The position numbers and the translations under genes are program-made. Shown here one piece after another: positions 31,100 to 39,953 of a DNA stretch of 64,000 nt (its first letter is position 1; each line of letters opens with the position of its first letter). Under the pieces are notes generated by a model. The model did no database searches. It saw only the letters and a list, made by a program, of their open reading frames with translations, and was not told the origin of the DNA. Source of the DNA: Bin75 sp965200435. Its GTDB lineage: Bacteria > Nitrospirota > Nitrospiria > Nitrospirales > UBA8639. The stretch lies in assembly GCA_965200435.1 (NCBI GenBank), contig OZ241337.1, forward strand, positions 1,116,001-1,180,000, written 5' to 3'.

Positions 31100-31849
31100 T
31101 CACATGAATTTCATGAACTTTTCCTTGGCTTCGTCCATGAGCTCGGCGGAGACCGTGGTCGCGCCGCGCTCTTTGGCCAATCGTTCGATTTCCTTACGGG
31201 CCATGGGTTGAATGAAGTCAGGGATGTTGCTCAAACGCTGTTCGGCCTCCGGTAACCAAGTCATGCCGTTTGAGGAATTCTTCGAATCATCCATGACTTG
31301 CAGCGTGACAGTCGTATACCCATTTTTCCGCGCGTACGTTTCCACACTCCCTTTGACCATCGGCTGCACAAACGACGGCAACTTGCCCAACCGCTCCTGC
31401 GCATCGGGGCTCCATTGAAGCGCGGCCGGTTGCGTGCCGGTGGAGGCCTCGCCGGAAGTTAATCCCATTTGCGCGACCATCGCGGAGAAAGGACAGCCGC
31501 CGGATTCGCCCTCTTTTTCGGTTGGAGTGGCTCCGGCTGCGGGGCTCGCGTTCTGTCCGGCGTGGATTTTTTCGTTCAGATAGGCCGCCATGGACCCTGG
31601 CATCGCTGGAACGCCGACTTCTTCTTTCAAGGTGCCGCGTGTCATTTCCAATGGGGACGCGGCCTCTGTCCGGCCGCCAAGCTGGACGCCCAGAGAACTG
31701 ACCATTTGCGTTTCACCCGGATTCGTCACCATGGAAAACTTCGCGTCACAGGAGGGACAGGCAAAAAACACGCCGAGCGATCCTTCGGCGGGTTTCTCCA
31801 CCTTTTCAAAACTCATATAGGTTTCACAGTTCAAGCAGACAAATTTCAT
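31100..31849 (-). CDS. Zinc-ribbon protein with two protochlorophyllide-reductase-like (PCP_red) domains
   Basis: A 249-residue protein. N-terminal zinc ribbon with two CXXC pairs (C5-C8 and C31-C34), a low-complexity linker with CPFS, then two copies of the small helical domain found at the C-terminus of light-independent protochlorophyllide reductase subunit B: WSPDAQERLGKLPSFVQPMV and WLPEAEQRLSNIPDFIQPMA. No chlorophyll genes are near, so a photosynthetic role is not expected. The Mrp ATPase gene lies 53 nt upstream on the same strand, which suggests a link to iron-sulfur or metal handling (inference). Confidence 0.8.
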   Translation of the reverse strand: MKFVCLNCETYMSFEKVEKPAEGSLGVFFACPSCDAKFSMVTNPGETQMVSSLGVQLGGRTEAASPLEMTRGTLKEEVGVPAMPGSMAAYLNEKIHAGQNASPAAGATPTEKEGESGGCPFSAMVAQMGLTSGEASTGTQPAALQWSPDAQERLGKLPSFVQPMVKGSVETYARKNGYTTVTLQVMDDSKNSSNGMTWLPEAEQRLSNIPDFIQPMARKEIERLAKERGATTVSAELMDEAKEKFMKFM

Positions 31850-31902
31850 AACGGCCTCACGCGGGAGAGTTAAAGGTAAAAGGGGGAAACCTCATCGTTC
31901 GC

Positions 31903-32817
31903 TTACAGCTTTTCAGCCAGAACTTTCTGGTAATCCAAGATCGACCGAATGCGGCCGGCAATATCCGTAAAGCGCCGGTTCGTGGGATACTCCCCATCCA
32001 GCAACGGGGTTCCTTTATCGAACGTTTTGGCAAAGTTCCGGTCAAACGGAATACGGCCGAGCAACGGGAGTTTGAGGGCCTCACACATGCCTTCGGTGTT
32101 GCCTTCGAACAGTTCGTTTTCGGCGCCACAGGATGGGCACCGGTATTGGCTCATGTTCTCCACGACTCCCAACACGGTGATCCCCAGTTCCGTGGCATAG
32201 CTGATCGACTTCTGCACGACGTTCGAGGCCACCTCCGACGGCGTCGTGACCACCACCGCGCCGGCAAGATCCGGAAGGAACCCAGCGATAACCGGCGGTT
32301 TGTCCGCCGCGGCGCCCGGTGGCAGATCGGCCAACAAATAATCCAAGTCATCCCAGAGAATATCGGCGAGGAATTCGCGGATTACGTTCATTTCCATGAG
32401 CCCCAACCAGACGGGACTTAAATCCATCGGGCCTTTCCACCGTAAAGGAGCGGCGTCATTGAGCAGAAAATCCATGGAGGCCACTTTGATGCCATAAGGA
32501 CCTTCCGGAGGCCGAGCCCCAGCCGGCGTCACCTCCAGCCCCTTGTCCAGAATCCCCATCATGCGGGGAACGCAGGGCCCGTTGAGATCCACGTCGATGA
32601 TCCCGACCTTGTAGCCTTGTCGTCCCAAAGCCAAAGCCAAATTGACCGTGGTCATGCTCTTCCCGACTCCACCTTTGCCGCTCATCACCACGATCTTGTG
32701 CCTGATCCCGGACATGCGGTCCTGGACCTGTCGGGTCTGGTGGGTAATCTGCTGCACGACCTTGGCGTCGTCGGTGTATTGCAATTTGCCCAGAATACTT
32801 TTCAGGTCTTTTTCCAT
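31903..32817 (-). CDS. Mrp/NBP35-family P-loop ATPase
   Basis: A 304-residue ATPase of the iron-sulfur carrier family. Deviant Walker A MSGKGGVGKSMTTVNLA, the IIDVDLNGP switch, LPPGAAADK and the C-terminal CPSCG pair that binds a bridging cluster in family members. The usual LPPGTGD is changed to LPPGAAA. There is no N-terminal DUF59 domain. The ATG at 32817 has AGGTGAG about 5 nt upstream. The PCP_red protein gene follows. Confidence 0.88.
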   Translation of the reverse strand: MEKDLKSILGKLQYTDDAKVVQQITHQTRQVQDRMSGIRHKIVVMSGKGGVGKSMTTVNLALALGRQGYKVGIIDVDLNGPCVPRMMGILDKGLEVTPAGARPPEGPYGIKVASMDFLLNDAAPLRWKGPMDLSPVWLGLMEMNVIREFLADILWDDLDYLLADLPPGAAADKPPVIAGFLPDLAGAVVVTTPSEVASNVVQKSISYATELGITVLGVVENMSQYRCPSCGAENELFEGNTEGMCEALKLPLLGRIPFDRNFAKTFDKGTPLLDGEYPTNRRFTDIAGRIRSILDYQKVLAEKL

Positions 32818-32936
32818 AAACACTCACCTATCAGCGTATCAGGCGTAAGCAAGAAAGTAGCATAGGGCTTTTGACCCGTCAATCAAAGGGCAAGGGACGG
32901 GTGAGGGGGAAATGTGTGAACAGTGCCCCCCCTTGG

Positions 32937-33916
32937 TCAGGCCGCAGGGGCCTCAATCAAGTCGGGATTGTGCACGGACTTGAACGTGAAGACAGGGGCC
33001 GTGTCCAAATCAACCGTGATCTCTACGGCGTGCATGTGTTCCGACCCGTACACTTCCAGGGCAGTGAGGTTGCTGGCCCTGCGGGGAAAGGGTTGGAAAA
33101 TTCGGAACTCGTGGCTATCTCCAAACAGCAGCAAAACCGGTTTTACAAAGGATTGCGCCCTCATGACGAGGACTTCACCGAATTGCTTGAACCCGGAGGT
33201 GGGGGCAAAGGTTTCCCGATCCGGATCGAACCCGTCCCTGAACATATCCGCGTGAATGGCGACCACTATGGCCTTGGCGTTTGTGGCGGTGGCTTTGTCG
33301 AAGGAGTCTGCCAGCCAGACCCGGTTCGCCCTGTCACGGGTGAAGAATTCCTGATCTGTGCCGGAATCCTCAACGGGAGAGCCTTGAAGATTGTTGTTGG
33401 AGCCGACCACGTGCGCGGTCACAAACCACACGTTCTCGTGACGGAACCGGCTGTTCTCGACGAATAGCCCAAAGCCGCGCATGACGTCAGCCTGCGCTCG
33501 AGGCGAATCGGCTGACGGCCAAGACTCCTAACCGTTGGGAAGTGATGCGCGCGGATAAAGCGCAGCCGGTCGAGCGGATCGTACGCGCCGGCCAGCAGGC
33601 GGTGACAATCGGTCCACTCGTTGTCTCCCGGGGTATAGATAAGAGCCGACGCGAAGCGGTTCATGAAATCCCGCTGTTCGAGCAACTTGTTGTCGGAACA
33701 CGGGGTCGAGCCCGATTTGGTATCACCGACGTGGATGGTCAAGACCGGAGACCGCCGGTTGATCTCCGCGATCAACGTTCTGAACACGGAGTAGGCCGGC
33801 TCACGAGGGCCATAGGGCATATCGCCCAAGGCCACGAACGTGAATTCCACTGCCCCCGCCCCCGTTGACAGGGCAACCCACGCACCAATGAACGCCGCTA
33901 CGAGCTGGAGTTTCAT
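32937..33916 (-). pseudogene. Secreted metallophosphoesterase, frameshifted
   Basis: Two minus-strand frames together make one protein. The first (33916 down to about 33500) begins with a signal peptide and has FVALGDMPYG, TIHVGDTKSG and YTPGDNEWTDC, typical metallophosphatase metal sites. The second (33482 down to 32937) continues with FVENSRFRHENVWFVTAHV and GSNNN. A single-base difference near 33490-33500, in the stretch reading CGCCTCGAGCGCAGGCTGAC, separates the frames. It is either a real inactivating mutation or a sequence error; if corrected the product would be about 325 residues. Confidence 0.75.
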
Positions 33917-33920
33917 GACG

Positions 33921-34235
33921 TTACCGGCGACCTGCTTCCAGCAGCAACGTGCCCAACTGCTTGACCCGCTCGAAATAGTCCAAAGACTCGTCGCTCAATT
34001 CCGGAAGCACGGCATTCAAATCGGAGAGGCAATCTTCAAGGATGGCCACGCGTTGCGAGTCGAGGCCGTGCTCTTCGAAGAAGTGCGTCACACACCCGCC
34101 GATCACCGTATCCAGAGTCATCAGTTCGCCTTCGCGGGAGCCCACCTCAACCGGCCATTCCGCCGTCTGATGGATCTCCCACAACCGGAGCAGGTCCTGG
34201 TTGTTCCTTTGAATCATGGCGTCCGTCTCAGCCAT
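33921..34235 (-). CDS. Hypothetical protein
   Basis: A 104-residue acidic soluble protein beginning MAETDAMIQRNNQDLLRLW, with no recognised domain. The start at 34233-34235 overlaps the end of the upstream membrane-protein gene by 8 nt (ATGGCTGA), which supports it over an in-frame start further upstream and suggests co-translation. The broken metallophosphoesterase gene follows 4 nt after its stop, so it sits in the middle of one transcript. Function unknown. Confidence 0.65.
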   Translation of the reverse strand: MAETDAMIQRNNQDLLRLWEIHQTAEWPVEVGSREGELMTLDTVIGGCVTHFFEEHGLDSQRVAILEDCLSDLNAVLPELSDESLDYFERVKQLGTLLLEAGRR

Positions 34236-34614
34236 GGAGAATGAGGTCCGCGGACAGGCACACCGCGAGAGCCAGGTCAACTGTCCCGCCGACCCGGCAC
34301 ACCCACGGCGGCCAAGTCCCGATCCATTGCAGCACCCATTCACGCCACGACGCCGGGGCCCCAAGCAACAGGCAGGCCTTGGTCGCAGCCAGTCCGCCGC
34401 ACACCGCCCAGACCCAAAACCCTTTGAGCTCCGTCGTGCCGATCATCAACAGCAACCCCATCAGCAGGATCACTTGCCCAAACCAGAATCGCCACCAGGG
34501 ATCCAGGAAAACCCGCCTGGCCCAGACGAACCCCATCGCAGGCACAAGGGCCACCGTCAATCCCGCCAACCCCCAGGCCAAGCTCGTCAATCCCATGAAG
34601 ACGTTTGCGATCAA
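34228..34614 (-). CDS. Small membrane protein, paralogue of the next gene upstream
   Basis: A 128-residue protein with four predicted membrane helices and no recognised catalytic motif. It resembles the protein encoded at 34643-35020: KGFWVWAVCGGLAATKACLLL and WVLQW here match RGLWMITGGAMVAKGAFFLL and SVLQW there, and the helix layout is the same. The two are adjacent (28 nt apart) on the same strand, so they look like a tandem duplication and may form a heteromer. Confidence 0.7.
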   Translation of the reverse strand: MIANVFMGLTSLAWGLAGLTVALVPAMGFVWARRVFLDPWWRFWFGQVILLMGLLLMIGTTELKGFWVWAVCGGLAATKACLLLGAPASWREWVLQWIGTWPPWVCRVGGTVDLALAVCLSADLILHG

Positions 34615-34642
34615 TCCTGGAGTCCCTTTCCTCGTCTATGGC

Positions 34643-35020
34643 TCAAAGCCACCCGCACGCATGGAGCAACAACACCGAGAGCGTACACAAGCGTAGCCCC
34701 CAAAACCGATAATCCACCGCCTCCCGGCTCAAACACCATTGCAACACGGAATGGCGCGTGTCGTCGTCAGACAAAAGAAAAAACGCACCCTTCGCGACCA
34801 TGGCGCCCCCCGTGATCATCCACAATCCCCGAAAGGTCAGCTCGGACGCCTGCACGAGCAGGCCCAAACCTGCTGCCAGGGTGACACCCGACCATTTCAC
34901 GAGTGACGGGGAGATCAAGAGTGCCGGCCTGACTTGTCCGATGGTCCACAGGGGGGCCACCAATAAAACTAAACCATCGGCCATCCATAAACCGGCAATA
35001 GCCATCAGCAGATAGGACAT
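34643..35020 (-). CDS. Small membrane protein, paralogue of the next gene downstream
   Basis: A 125-residue protein beginning MSYLLMAIAGLWM, with four predicted membrane helices. The start at 35020 has AAGG 5 nt upstream; an open frame extends further but would overlap the divergent gene. It is the tandem paralogue of 34228-34614. Function unknown. Confidence 0.7.
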   Translation of the reverse strand: MSYLLMAIAGLWMADGLVLLVAPLWTIGQVRPALLISPSLVKWSGVTLAAGLGLLVQASELTFRGLWMITGGAMVAKGAFFLLSDDDTRHSVLQWCLSREAVDYRFWGLRLCTLSVLLLHACGWL

Positions 35021-35199
35021 TGCCTTGACCGCCTGTCTTTGCTGTTTCAGGATGGAATGAAAGATAAAGCTACAGCAAGCGTGGCATTCACCGTGTTTCA
35101 GTGTCAAGCGAGGCACTTGCCTCAACAACGCCCGACTGCGTATTCTGCGCCAGCGATTATCAGGTGCCTGTCATTACTCCTACCGCTCCCGAGCACGCC

Positions 35200-35697
35200 A
35201 TGACCGAACACGCCCTACAAACCGCGAAGGCCCTTGTGCAACTCATCCCGCCGTCCGTCGCACCCGATTTCCTCGAAGAATACGGACTGACCCTGACCGC
35301 ACAACAGGCACAAGCCGTCACCAAGGAGCTGCTGGCGTTGAGTCTGTATTGGACGACCTGCGCAGTGCGCGTGAGTATCCCGGAACCCGTCTGCAGCCAG
35401 ATGCACCAAGCCATCCGCGAGCACATCCGGGAAAAATGGGGCAGCCGATTCGGGCTGGTCCACGTGTCCATCGACGAGTTCTATGCCACGATGGAATTTA
35501 AGCACCGGACATGGGAGTCCATCACCCAACAAGGTGGGGAACCCATTGCAGTATTGAGTGACGCGGCACGAGGACTCGAAGACGACAACGTGATAGCCTC
35601 CCGCGACCGGCAACAAATCCTGGCGGTCCTGCTCGACCTAGTGCCGATCGACGAGATCGGAGAACTCGTCGCCGAACTGGAGCAAACCCTGAGATAG
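35200..35697 (+). CDS. Hypothetical protein
   Basis: A 165-residue soluble protein beginning MTEHALQTAKALVQLIPPS. No known domain was recognised. The sequence is mostly helical with acidic C-terminus (IDEIGELVAELEQTL). A GTG at 35101 in the same frame is an alternative start but would overlap the divergent membrane gene leader. It is transcribed away from that gene and followed by IS debris. Confidence 0.6.
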   Translation: MTEHALQTAKALVQLIPPSVAPDFLEEYGLTLTAQQAQAVTKELLALSLYWTTCAVRVSIPEPVCSQMHQAIREHIREKWGSRFGLVHVSIDEFYATMEFKHRTWESITQQGGEPIAVLSDAARGLEDDNVIASRDRQQILAVLLDLVPIDEIGELVAELEQTLR

Positions 35698-35769
35698 GGA
35701 TAGACACGCCAGAACAGACAACCGGGAGGGCGATGTCGAAACTGACAAAAAGTTTAAAGATAACGGTCA

Positions 35770-36010
35770 TGAGGACGTTTCGTAACCAATGTGTGATAGA
35801 AACGGCGCATGGCTACAGGACGAACCTCGATTTTTAGTTGGGCAGTCAACTTGATGCGGATTTGCAAGTGTATTTCCCGCAGTTCCTTTCAGGGGCGTCA
35901 CACCCCATGCGGCTGTGTGAAATGGGGCACCGTGGGAACGGGAAGGGCCTCCGGCGGTTCCATCGCGAAGTCCATATCCTGCAAGGCTTCTACCTGTAAA
36001 GTTTGAAACT
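35770..36010 (+). mobile_element. Remnant of the IS1595-family element (transposase N-terminus, opposite orientation)
   Basis: Begins GGACGTTTCGTAACCAATGTG, the right-hand terminal repeat of the intact IS, but oriented on the plus strand. The frame at 35809-36006 (MATGRTSIFSWAVNL) aligns with the start of the intact transposase (MVTGRQTVFRCAANF), and further matches include SRSSFQ and the Cys pair C-x-K-W-G. Cysteine ligands of the zinc-binding N-terminus are partly lost. The rest of the element is missing. Confidence 0.75.
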
Positions 36011-36076
36011 TTTATCAAGATCGACGGGGGCACCAGGCGCAAGCACTGGCAACGGGGACGGAAAGACGCATTACGG

Positions 36077-36553
36077 TCAGTCGGCTGGCCGACCCTGCGT
36101 TTGTGTGGAATCCTGCCCTGAAGGAGCAGGACCATCTTGGGCGGGGGCCGGCTCGGGTGGTGGGGAGACCAACCCCGTGCCAGCGGCGGCACCGGATGGC
36201 GTCATCGGAGGAGGAGTTGAGATCTGGGTCGATGCAGTTTGGGGTCTAGCCGCTTCCGGCTTGGGAGCCGCCGGTTTGGGCGGAGGTTTGGGTTTTTCGG
36301 GTTTGATCCCTCCTTCCCAGTGGGGTCCGGAGTACATCTCCACGGCTAACTCACCTTTTTTCCATTTGGCATCAAAATCCGCTGCCGCCTTGTTCGCGGT
36401 TTCGCCCACGCCCACAAACCTGTTCCACGGATAAATGGTCGGCGAGATGGAGCAAGCGTCGCCCTCTTTTCGAAGATACAACCCAATGGGGTTGCCCCGA
36501 TAGGGCCCGAAAAAAATGTGGATCGTACCGACAAATTCAGGAGGTGCGCTCAT
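36077..36553 (-). CDS. Hypothetical protein with proline-rich C-terminus
   Basis: A 158-residue protein. Residues 1-85 look globular (GTIHIFFGPYRGNPIGLYLR, WNRFVGVGETANKAAADFDAKW). The last 70 residues are rich in Pro, Ala and Lys and probably disordered. No known domain. Its start is 2 nt after the stop of the gene at 36556-36816, so the two are an operon. Function unknown. Confidence 0.7.
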   Translation of the reverse strand: MSAPPEFVGTIHIFFGPYRGNPIGLYLRKEGDACSISPTIYPWNRFVGVGETANKAAADFDAKWKKGELAVEMYSGPHWEGGIKPEKPKPPPKPAAPKPEAARPQTASTQISTPPPMTPSGAAAGTGLVSPPPEPAPAQDGPAPSGQDSTQTQGRPAD

Positions 36554-36555
36554 GG

Positions 36556-36816
36556 TTATTCTTTGACGGCTTGTTCCAGCGTCGTTTCCGCCAGAACCCG
36601 CAGGCGCCGCTTTTTCAATTCCTCAATCTTTTTCCACAAGGCATCCTCGATCTTGGCCTTTACCGACCTTCGCTCCTCTGCTGGGAACGAATAGTCATTT
36701 TTAAATTCATACTTCTCAATCGTGAGGTTCGCGATGTCGTCTACATTATCCCCCACGATCGTGTAATCGACTGCGGTCCTGATCGAGCCTCTTCTTGGTT
36801 CATCATTCATGCTCAT
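36556..36816 (-). CDS. Hypothetical small protein
   Basis: An 86-residue charged protein starting MSMNDEPRRGS, with a predicted helix rich in Lys and Glu near the C-terminus (KIEDALWKKIEELKKRRL). Not recognised. The leader carries AAAGGAGAACGGAAG before the start, a good ribosome-binding site. First gene of a two-gene unit with 36077-36553. Confidence 0.7.
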   Translation of the reverse strand: MSMNDEPRRGSIRTAVDYTIVGDNVDDIANLTIEKYEFKNDYSFPAEERRSVKAKIEDALWKKIEELKKRRLRVLAETTLEQAVKE

Positions 36817-37132
36817 CTTCCGTTCTCCTTTCGATAAAACTTTGTTAATAAACAGACACCCGTCAATGGTGCAACTTGTTGCGCGCTATCAGGCCGTCCC
36901 CTCCGGGACAGACAGGGCTCCAGCCTTGCTCAGGGGGCAGGAGTGAAAGCTCCCGTACGGGCAGCGCTCGGCACGCCCAGCCAGGACGAGTTTTCAGCGG
37001 ATCTCAAACGTGCCCGCTGCCTGTTTCTCCACCCTGCCGAACATGTTGCACGAATTTGAATCCCTCCCTTCTGCTTTGTCAGAGCATTTTTACAATATCA
37101 CAGACTAATTGTACGGGCACAAGTAAAAAACC
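36817..37132. other. Intergenic region without a gene
   Basis: About 315 nt between the IS481-like transposase end and the two-gene hypothetical operon. I see no open frame with support and no RNA gene. The part near 37090-37132 probably belongs to the end of the mobile element. Confidence 0.5.
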
Positions 37133-38203
37133 TCATGTATGGGTCCACCACATTTGGCACTCGGGTTGGTGGTGAATCAGGAATTGTACCGGAGATTGCC
37201 GCCCAAGGCTATGGTGGGGCAACACGGTATTGTAGGCCAGCAACCAATCGGCCAGTTTGCGGTTAAAGGCCGCCAAATCGTCAACCAGCAAGTCCTCGTG
37301 GTAATCCACGAACTGTTCTTGGAGGGTGCGATTGAACCGTTCGACATGCGCATTCATTTTGGGGGAGCGTGGATAGGTCCACCAATGGGTGATGCCGTAG
37401 GCGTCGAGGCGCTGCTGGAAGTGGCCGTGGAACTCGGCGCCGTTGGCCGAGAGGAGGAATTGAGGCGGGGTAGGGAGCAGGGCACACAGGGCCTCGAGGC
37501 CGACCGCGGCGTGGCGGCTGGAGGCGGTGGCGGTGGCCCAGGCGAGGGCGAAGCGACTGTAGGGATCGAGGAAGGTGAACACGTAGCGCCGTAGGCCTGC
37601 GTGGAGCCGGACCACGGTATCACAGGCGAACAGGACCAGCGGTTGGGTGGGGCGCGGCCGGGGCGGCCGGGTCTTGCGGGGCCGGGCGGCGGGCTTGGGG
37701 CGGCCGCGGGCATCGAGGCGGAGCGGGGCTTGGCGCATGTGGTCGGGAGCTCGGGCGATCAGGCGCCCGATGGTGGAGACACTGGGGAGGGGCCGGCCCT
37801 GCTGCGTACACCAGGGCTGCAGCAGGACGTGCAGCTTGGCCTTCCCGAGGTTGGGGTACGTGGTCCGGAGCCGGCGGATCTCCTGGCTCAGGGCGGGCGG
37901 CCACCGGGCCTGCCGCCGCCGGTGCGGGGCCCGGGAGCGGGCGGCCAGGGCGTGCGGCTCGCCTCCGGCCTGGGTGAGCGTCCGCTGCCACCGGTAGAGG
38001 GTGCGGCGGCTCACCCCAAACGCCTCCCTCGTCGCGACCAGGCCGTGCCGAGCCCAAAACTGCAGAATAGTGAATCGGTGTTGAGCCTCGTGGGGTATCA
38101 TGTCCCCACGAGGCCTGAATTGAGCTAGTCGGTAAAACCCCCGGATGCGGAAGCCGACATGGTGGATTTGCATGGCCTCTCCTCCTGTTTCGAGGAGTGC
38201 CAA
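37133..38203 (-). CDS. IS481-like integrase-core transposase with a substituted DDE residue
   Basis: A 356-residue protein with an N-terminal helix-turn-helix (TREAFGVSRRTLYRWQRTL) and an rve integrase core. The first catalytic Asp is in LFACDTVVR, the Glu in NAHVERFNRTLQEQF. The second Asp, normally in a T/S-DNG-EF motif, is Ala in LLSANGAEF, a change explained by a single base. It is therefore probably inactive. The gene is visibly more GC-rich than its neighbours. Both sides carry CATTTGGCACTC in inverted orientation (near 37149 and 38200), possible terminal repeats, but exact ends are unclear. Confidence 0.85.
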   Translation of the reverse strand: MALLETGGEAMQIHHVGFRIRGFYRLAQFRPRGDMIPHEAQHRFTILQFWARHGLVATREAFGVSRRTLYRWQRTLTQAGGEPHALAARSRAPHRRRQARWPPALSQEIRRLRTTYPNLGKAKLHVLLQPWCTQQGRPLPSVSTIGRLIARAPDHMRQAPLRLDARGRPKPAARPRKTRPPRPRPTQPLVLFACDTVVRLHAGLRRYVFTFLDPYSRFALAWATATASSRHAAVGLEALCALLPTPPQFLLSANGAEFHGHFQQRLDAYGITHWWTYPRSPKMNAHVERFNRTLQEQFVDYHEDLLVDDLAAFNRKLADWLLAYNTVLPHHSLGRQSPVQFLIHHQPECQMWWTHT

Positions 38204-38371
38204 ATGCTTCTGAACTTATACACCTCAACTCAGAGACTTCCCTTTCTCCCATCGTTCGTACCACGTCTATAGCAGAAGGGAGGGGTTTAGATAAAGGAAA
38301 AGAGGGTAGACGGTAAGCGGAGTCAACCGGAGCAAGCCTCATGCCCCAAGTCTTTGGACATATCATACCCT

Positions 38372-38758
38372 TCAGGCGTGACCCGTCGGCCCTGTTTCGG
38401 GTAAGGCTCCTCGCTGTTCTTCGCCGTATTTGAATTCTTTCATCGAATTGAGCCTGAGCGAATGGCCGCAACACCTGATTTCCTGAAATCCTTCTCCCCC
38501 GTCCATAATCATGACGCGGAGACCACAGGAATCCGGGTACAGTTTTTTCTCATCCAGCAGAATAGCCGGTGGGAGTTTCCCGCGCTTTCGCCCTCTACCG
38601 CGTGAAAATGACGGAGTCACGTCTTGTTCCGTCAACTCATGCCCGCAGCACACGACTTTTTCAAAACCTTCGCCCCCAGCCATGACTTTGATCATCAAAC
38701 CACAACTCTCCGGGTGGCGTTTATGTTCATCAATAATATCGCCTTTTTTTAACCCCAT
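38372..38758 (-). CDS. Hypothetical protein with two tandem SCG/CCGH units
   Basis: A 128-residue protein made of a duplicated unit of about 35 residues. Unit 1 has PESCGL, a GGEGFEKV segment and CCGH (C19, C37, C38, H40); unit 2 has PDSCGL, GGEGFQEI and CCGH (C78, C96, C97, H99). The repeated Cys and His suggest metal binding by each unit. A basic linker (SRGRGRKRGK) separates them. I do not recognise the family. The start at 38758 is preferred over one six codons upstream. Confidence 0.7.
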   Translation of the reverse strand: MGLKKGDIIDEHKRHPESCGLMIKVMAGGEGFEKVVCCGHELTEQDVTPSFSRGRGRKRGKLPPAILLDEKKLYPDSCGLRVMIMDGGEGFQEIRCCGHSLRLNSMKEFKYGEEQRGALPETGPTGHA

Positions 38759-38861
38759 ACGTTCCTCCGTCAACATACTCTGTCGTTACCGGCGAGAGTT
38801 TGGGGGCCGCATGAGATGCAGCCCTACACATCCAGACCGTTCCTCTTGAGAAGAGGGGACG

Positions 38862-39947
38862 CTACACGCGCGTCGGACCGTTTTGAACCTTCGCTAACAA
38901 GGCTTTGTGCCGCGGATGACCGATGGTTTGCGTGTCCCGCGACGGATCGACAGGTTGAACCTCCGCGAGACGTTCTTCTTTCAAGGCTCGAATGCGTGCC
39001 ACACTGGCCGTAAGCCTCTCCCACGAAAGCTCACCACGTTCAAGCGCCTGCTCAATGGCTGCCACGGCCTCTTGTTGCCGCTCCTGCTGATGGCAGATGA
39101 CGATCATATCGGCCCCGGCCCGTAACGCTTGAACCGAGGCTTCCCCGACGGATTGATGATCGAGAATGGCGTGCATTTCCATGTCATCGGTGAGCGTGAC
39201 GCCTTGAAAACCCAACCGGTTCCGCAACAGATCGGTGAGGATGGGTTGGGACAACGTCGCAGGAGCTTCCCCATCGAGCGCCGGGTAACGCACGTGCGCG
39301 GTCATGATCGCCGGCAGTCCCTGCCGAATTGCCAGTCGAAAGGGCTCAAGCTCAACGGTGTCGAGTCGAGTCCGGTCCGCCTCCACCACGGGCAAGACGT
39401 GATGTGAATCCGTCAGGGTGTCGCCATGTCCGGGGAAATGTTTGCCGCACGGGATGATCCCGTTGTCCGCAAGTCCCTGCATAGTCGCCATGCCATACGT
39501 GCAGACCTGGTCAGGATGGGCTCCATAGGCGCGATCGCCGATAATGGGATTGGCCGGATTGCTGTTCACGTCCAACACCGGCGCCAAGTTCATGTTGATT
39601 CCAACGGCTCGCAGTTCCTGGGCCGTCACCACAGCCACGTCATAGGCCACGTCACGAGATCGATACGCCGCAATCCTCGAGGCGGCAGGGAACGTCGTAA
39701 AGCCTTGAGGCAGCCGAGACACGCGACCACCTTCTTCATCGATCGCAATCAACAGAGGCGCGGTGGGCACGTGGGCGTGAAGCGCATTCGTCAATCGCGC
39801 CACTTGTTCGGGAGCCACCATGTTACGCGAGAAGAGAATGACGCCACCCGGCCGGCATTCCTCAAGCCAATCGAGCCACGCGGGAGACAGTTCCGTCCCC
39901 TGAAATCCCACCATCAAGAGTTGCCCGATGGTGTCTCGACTCATCAT
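38862..39947 (-). CDS. nagZ: Beta-N-acetylhexosaminidase (NagZ-type, glycoside hydrolase family 3)
   Basis: A 361-residue cytoplasmic enzyme of peptidoglycan recycling. The signature KHFPGHGDT with the catalytic Asp-His of NagZ, DEEGGRVSRL near the N-terminus, and the nucleophile region VTLTDDMEM are present. There is no signal peptide, in keeping with the cytoplasmic role. The pepA gene ends 7 nt before it on the same strand, so they are an operon. Confidence 0.93.
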   Translation of the reverse strand: MMSRDTIGQLLMVGFQGTELSPAWLDWLEECRPGGVILFSRNMVAPEQVARLTNALHAHVPTAPLLIAIDEEGGRVSRLPQGFTTFPAASRIAAYRSRDVAYDVAVVTAQELRAVGINMNLAPVLDVNSNPANPIIGDRAYGAHPDQVCTYGMATMQGLADNGIIPCGKHFPGHGDTLTDSHHVLPVVEADRTRLDTVELEPFRLAIRQGLPAIMTAHVRYPALDGEAPATLSQPILTDLLRNRLGFQGVTLTDDMEMHAILDHQSVGEASVQALRAGADMIVICHQQERQQEAVAAIEQALERGELSWERLTASVARIRALKEERLAEVQPVDPSRDTQTIGHPRHKALLAKVQNGPTRV

Positions 39948-39953
39948 GGGGAC

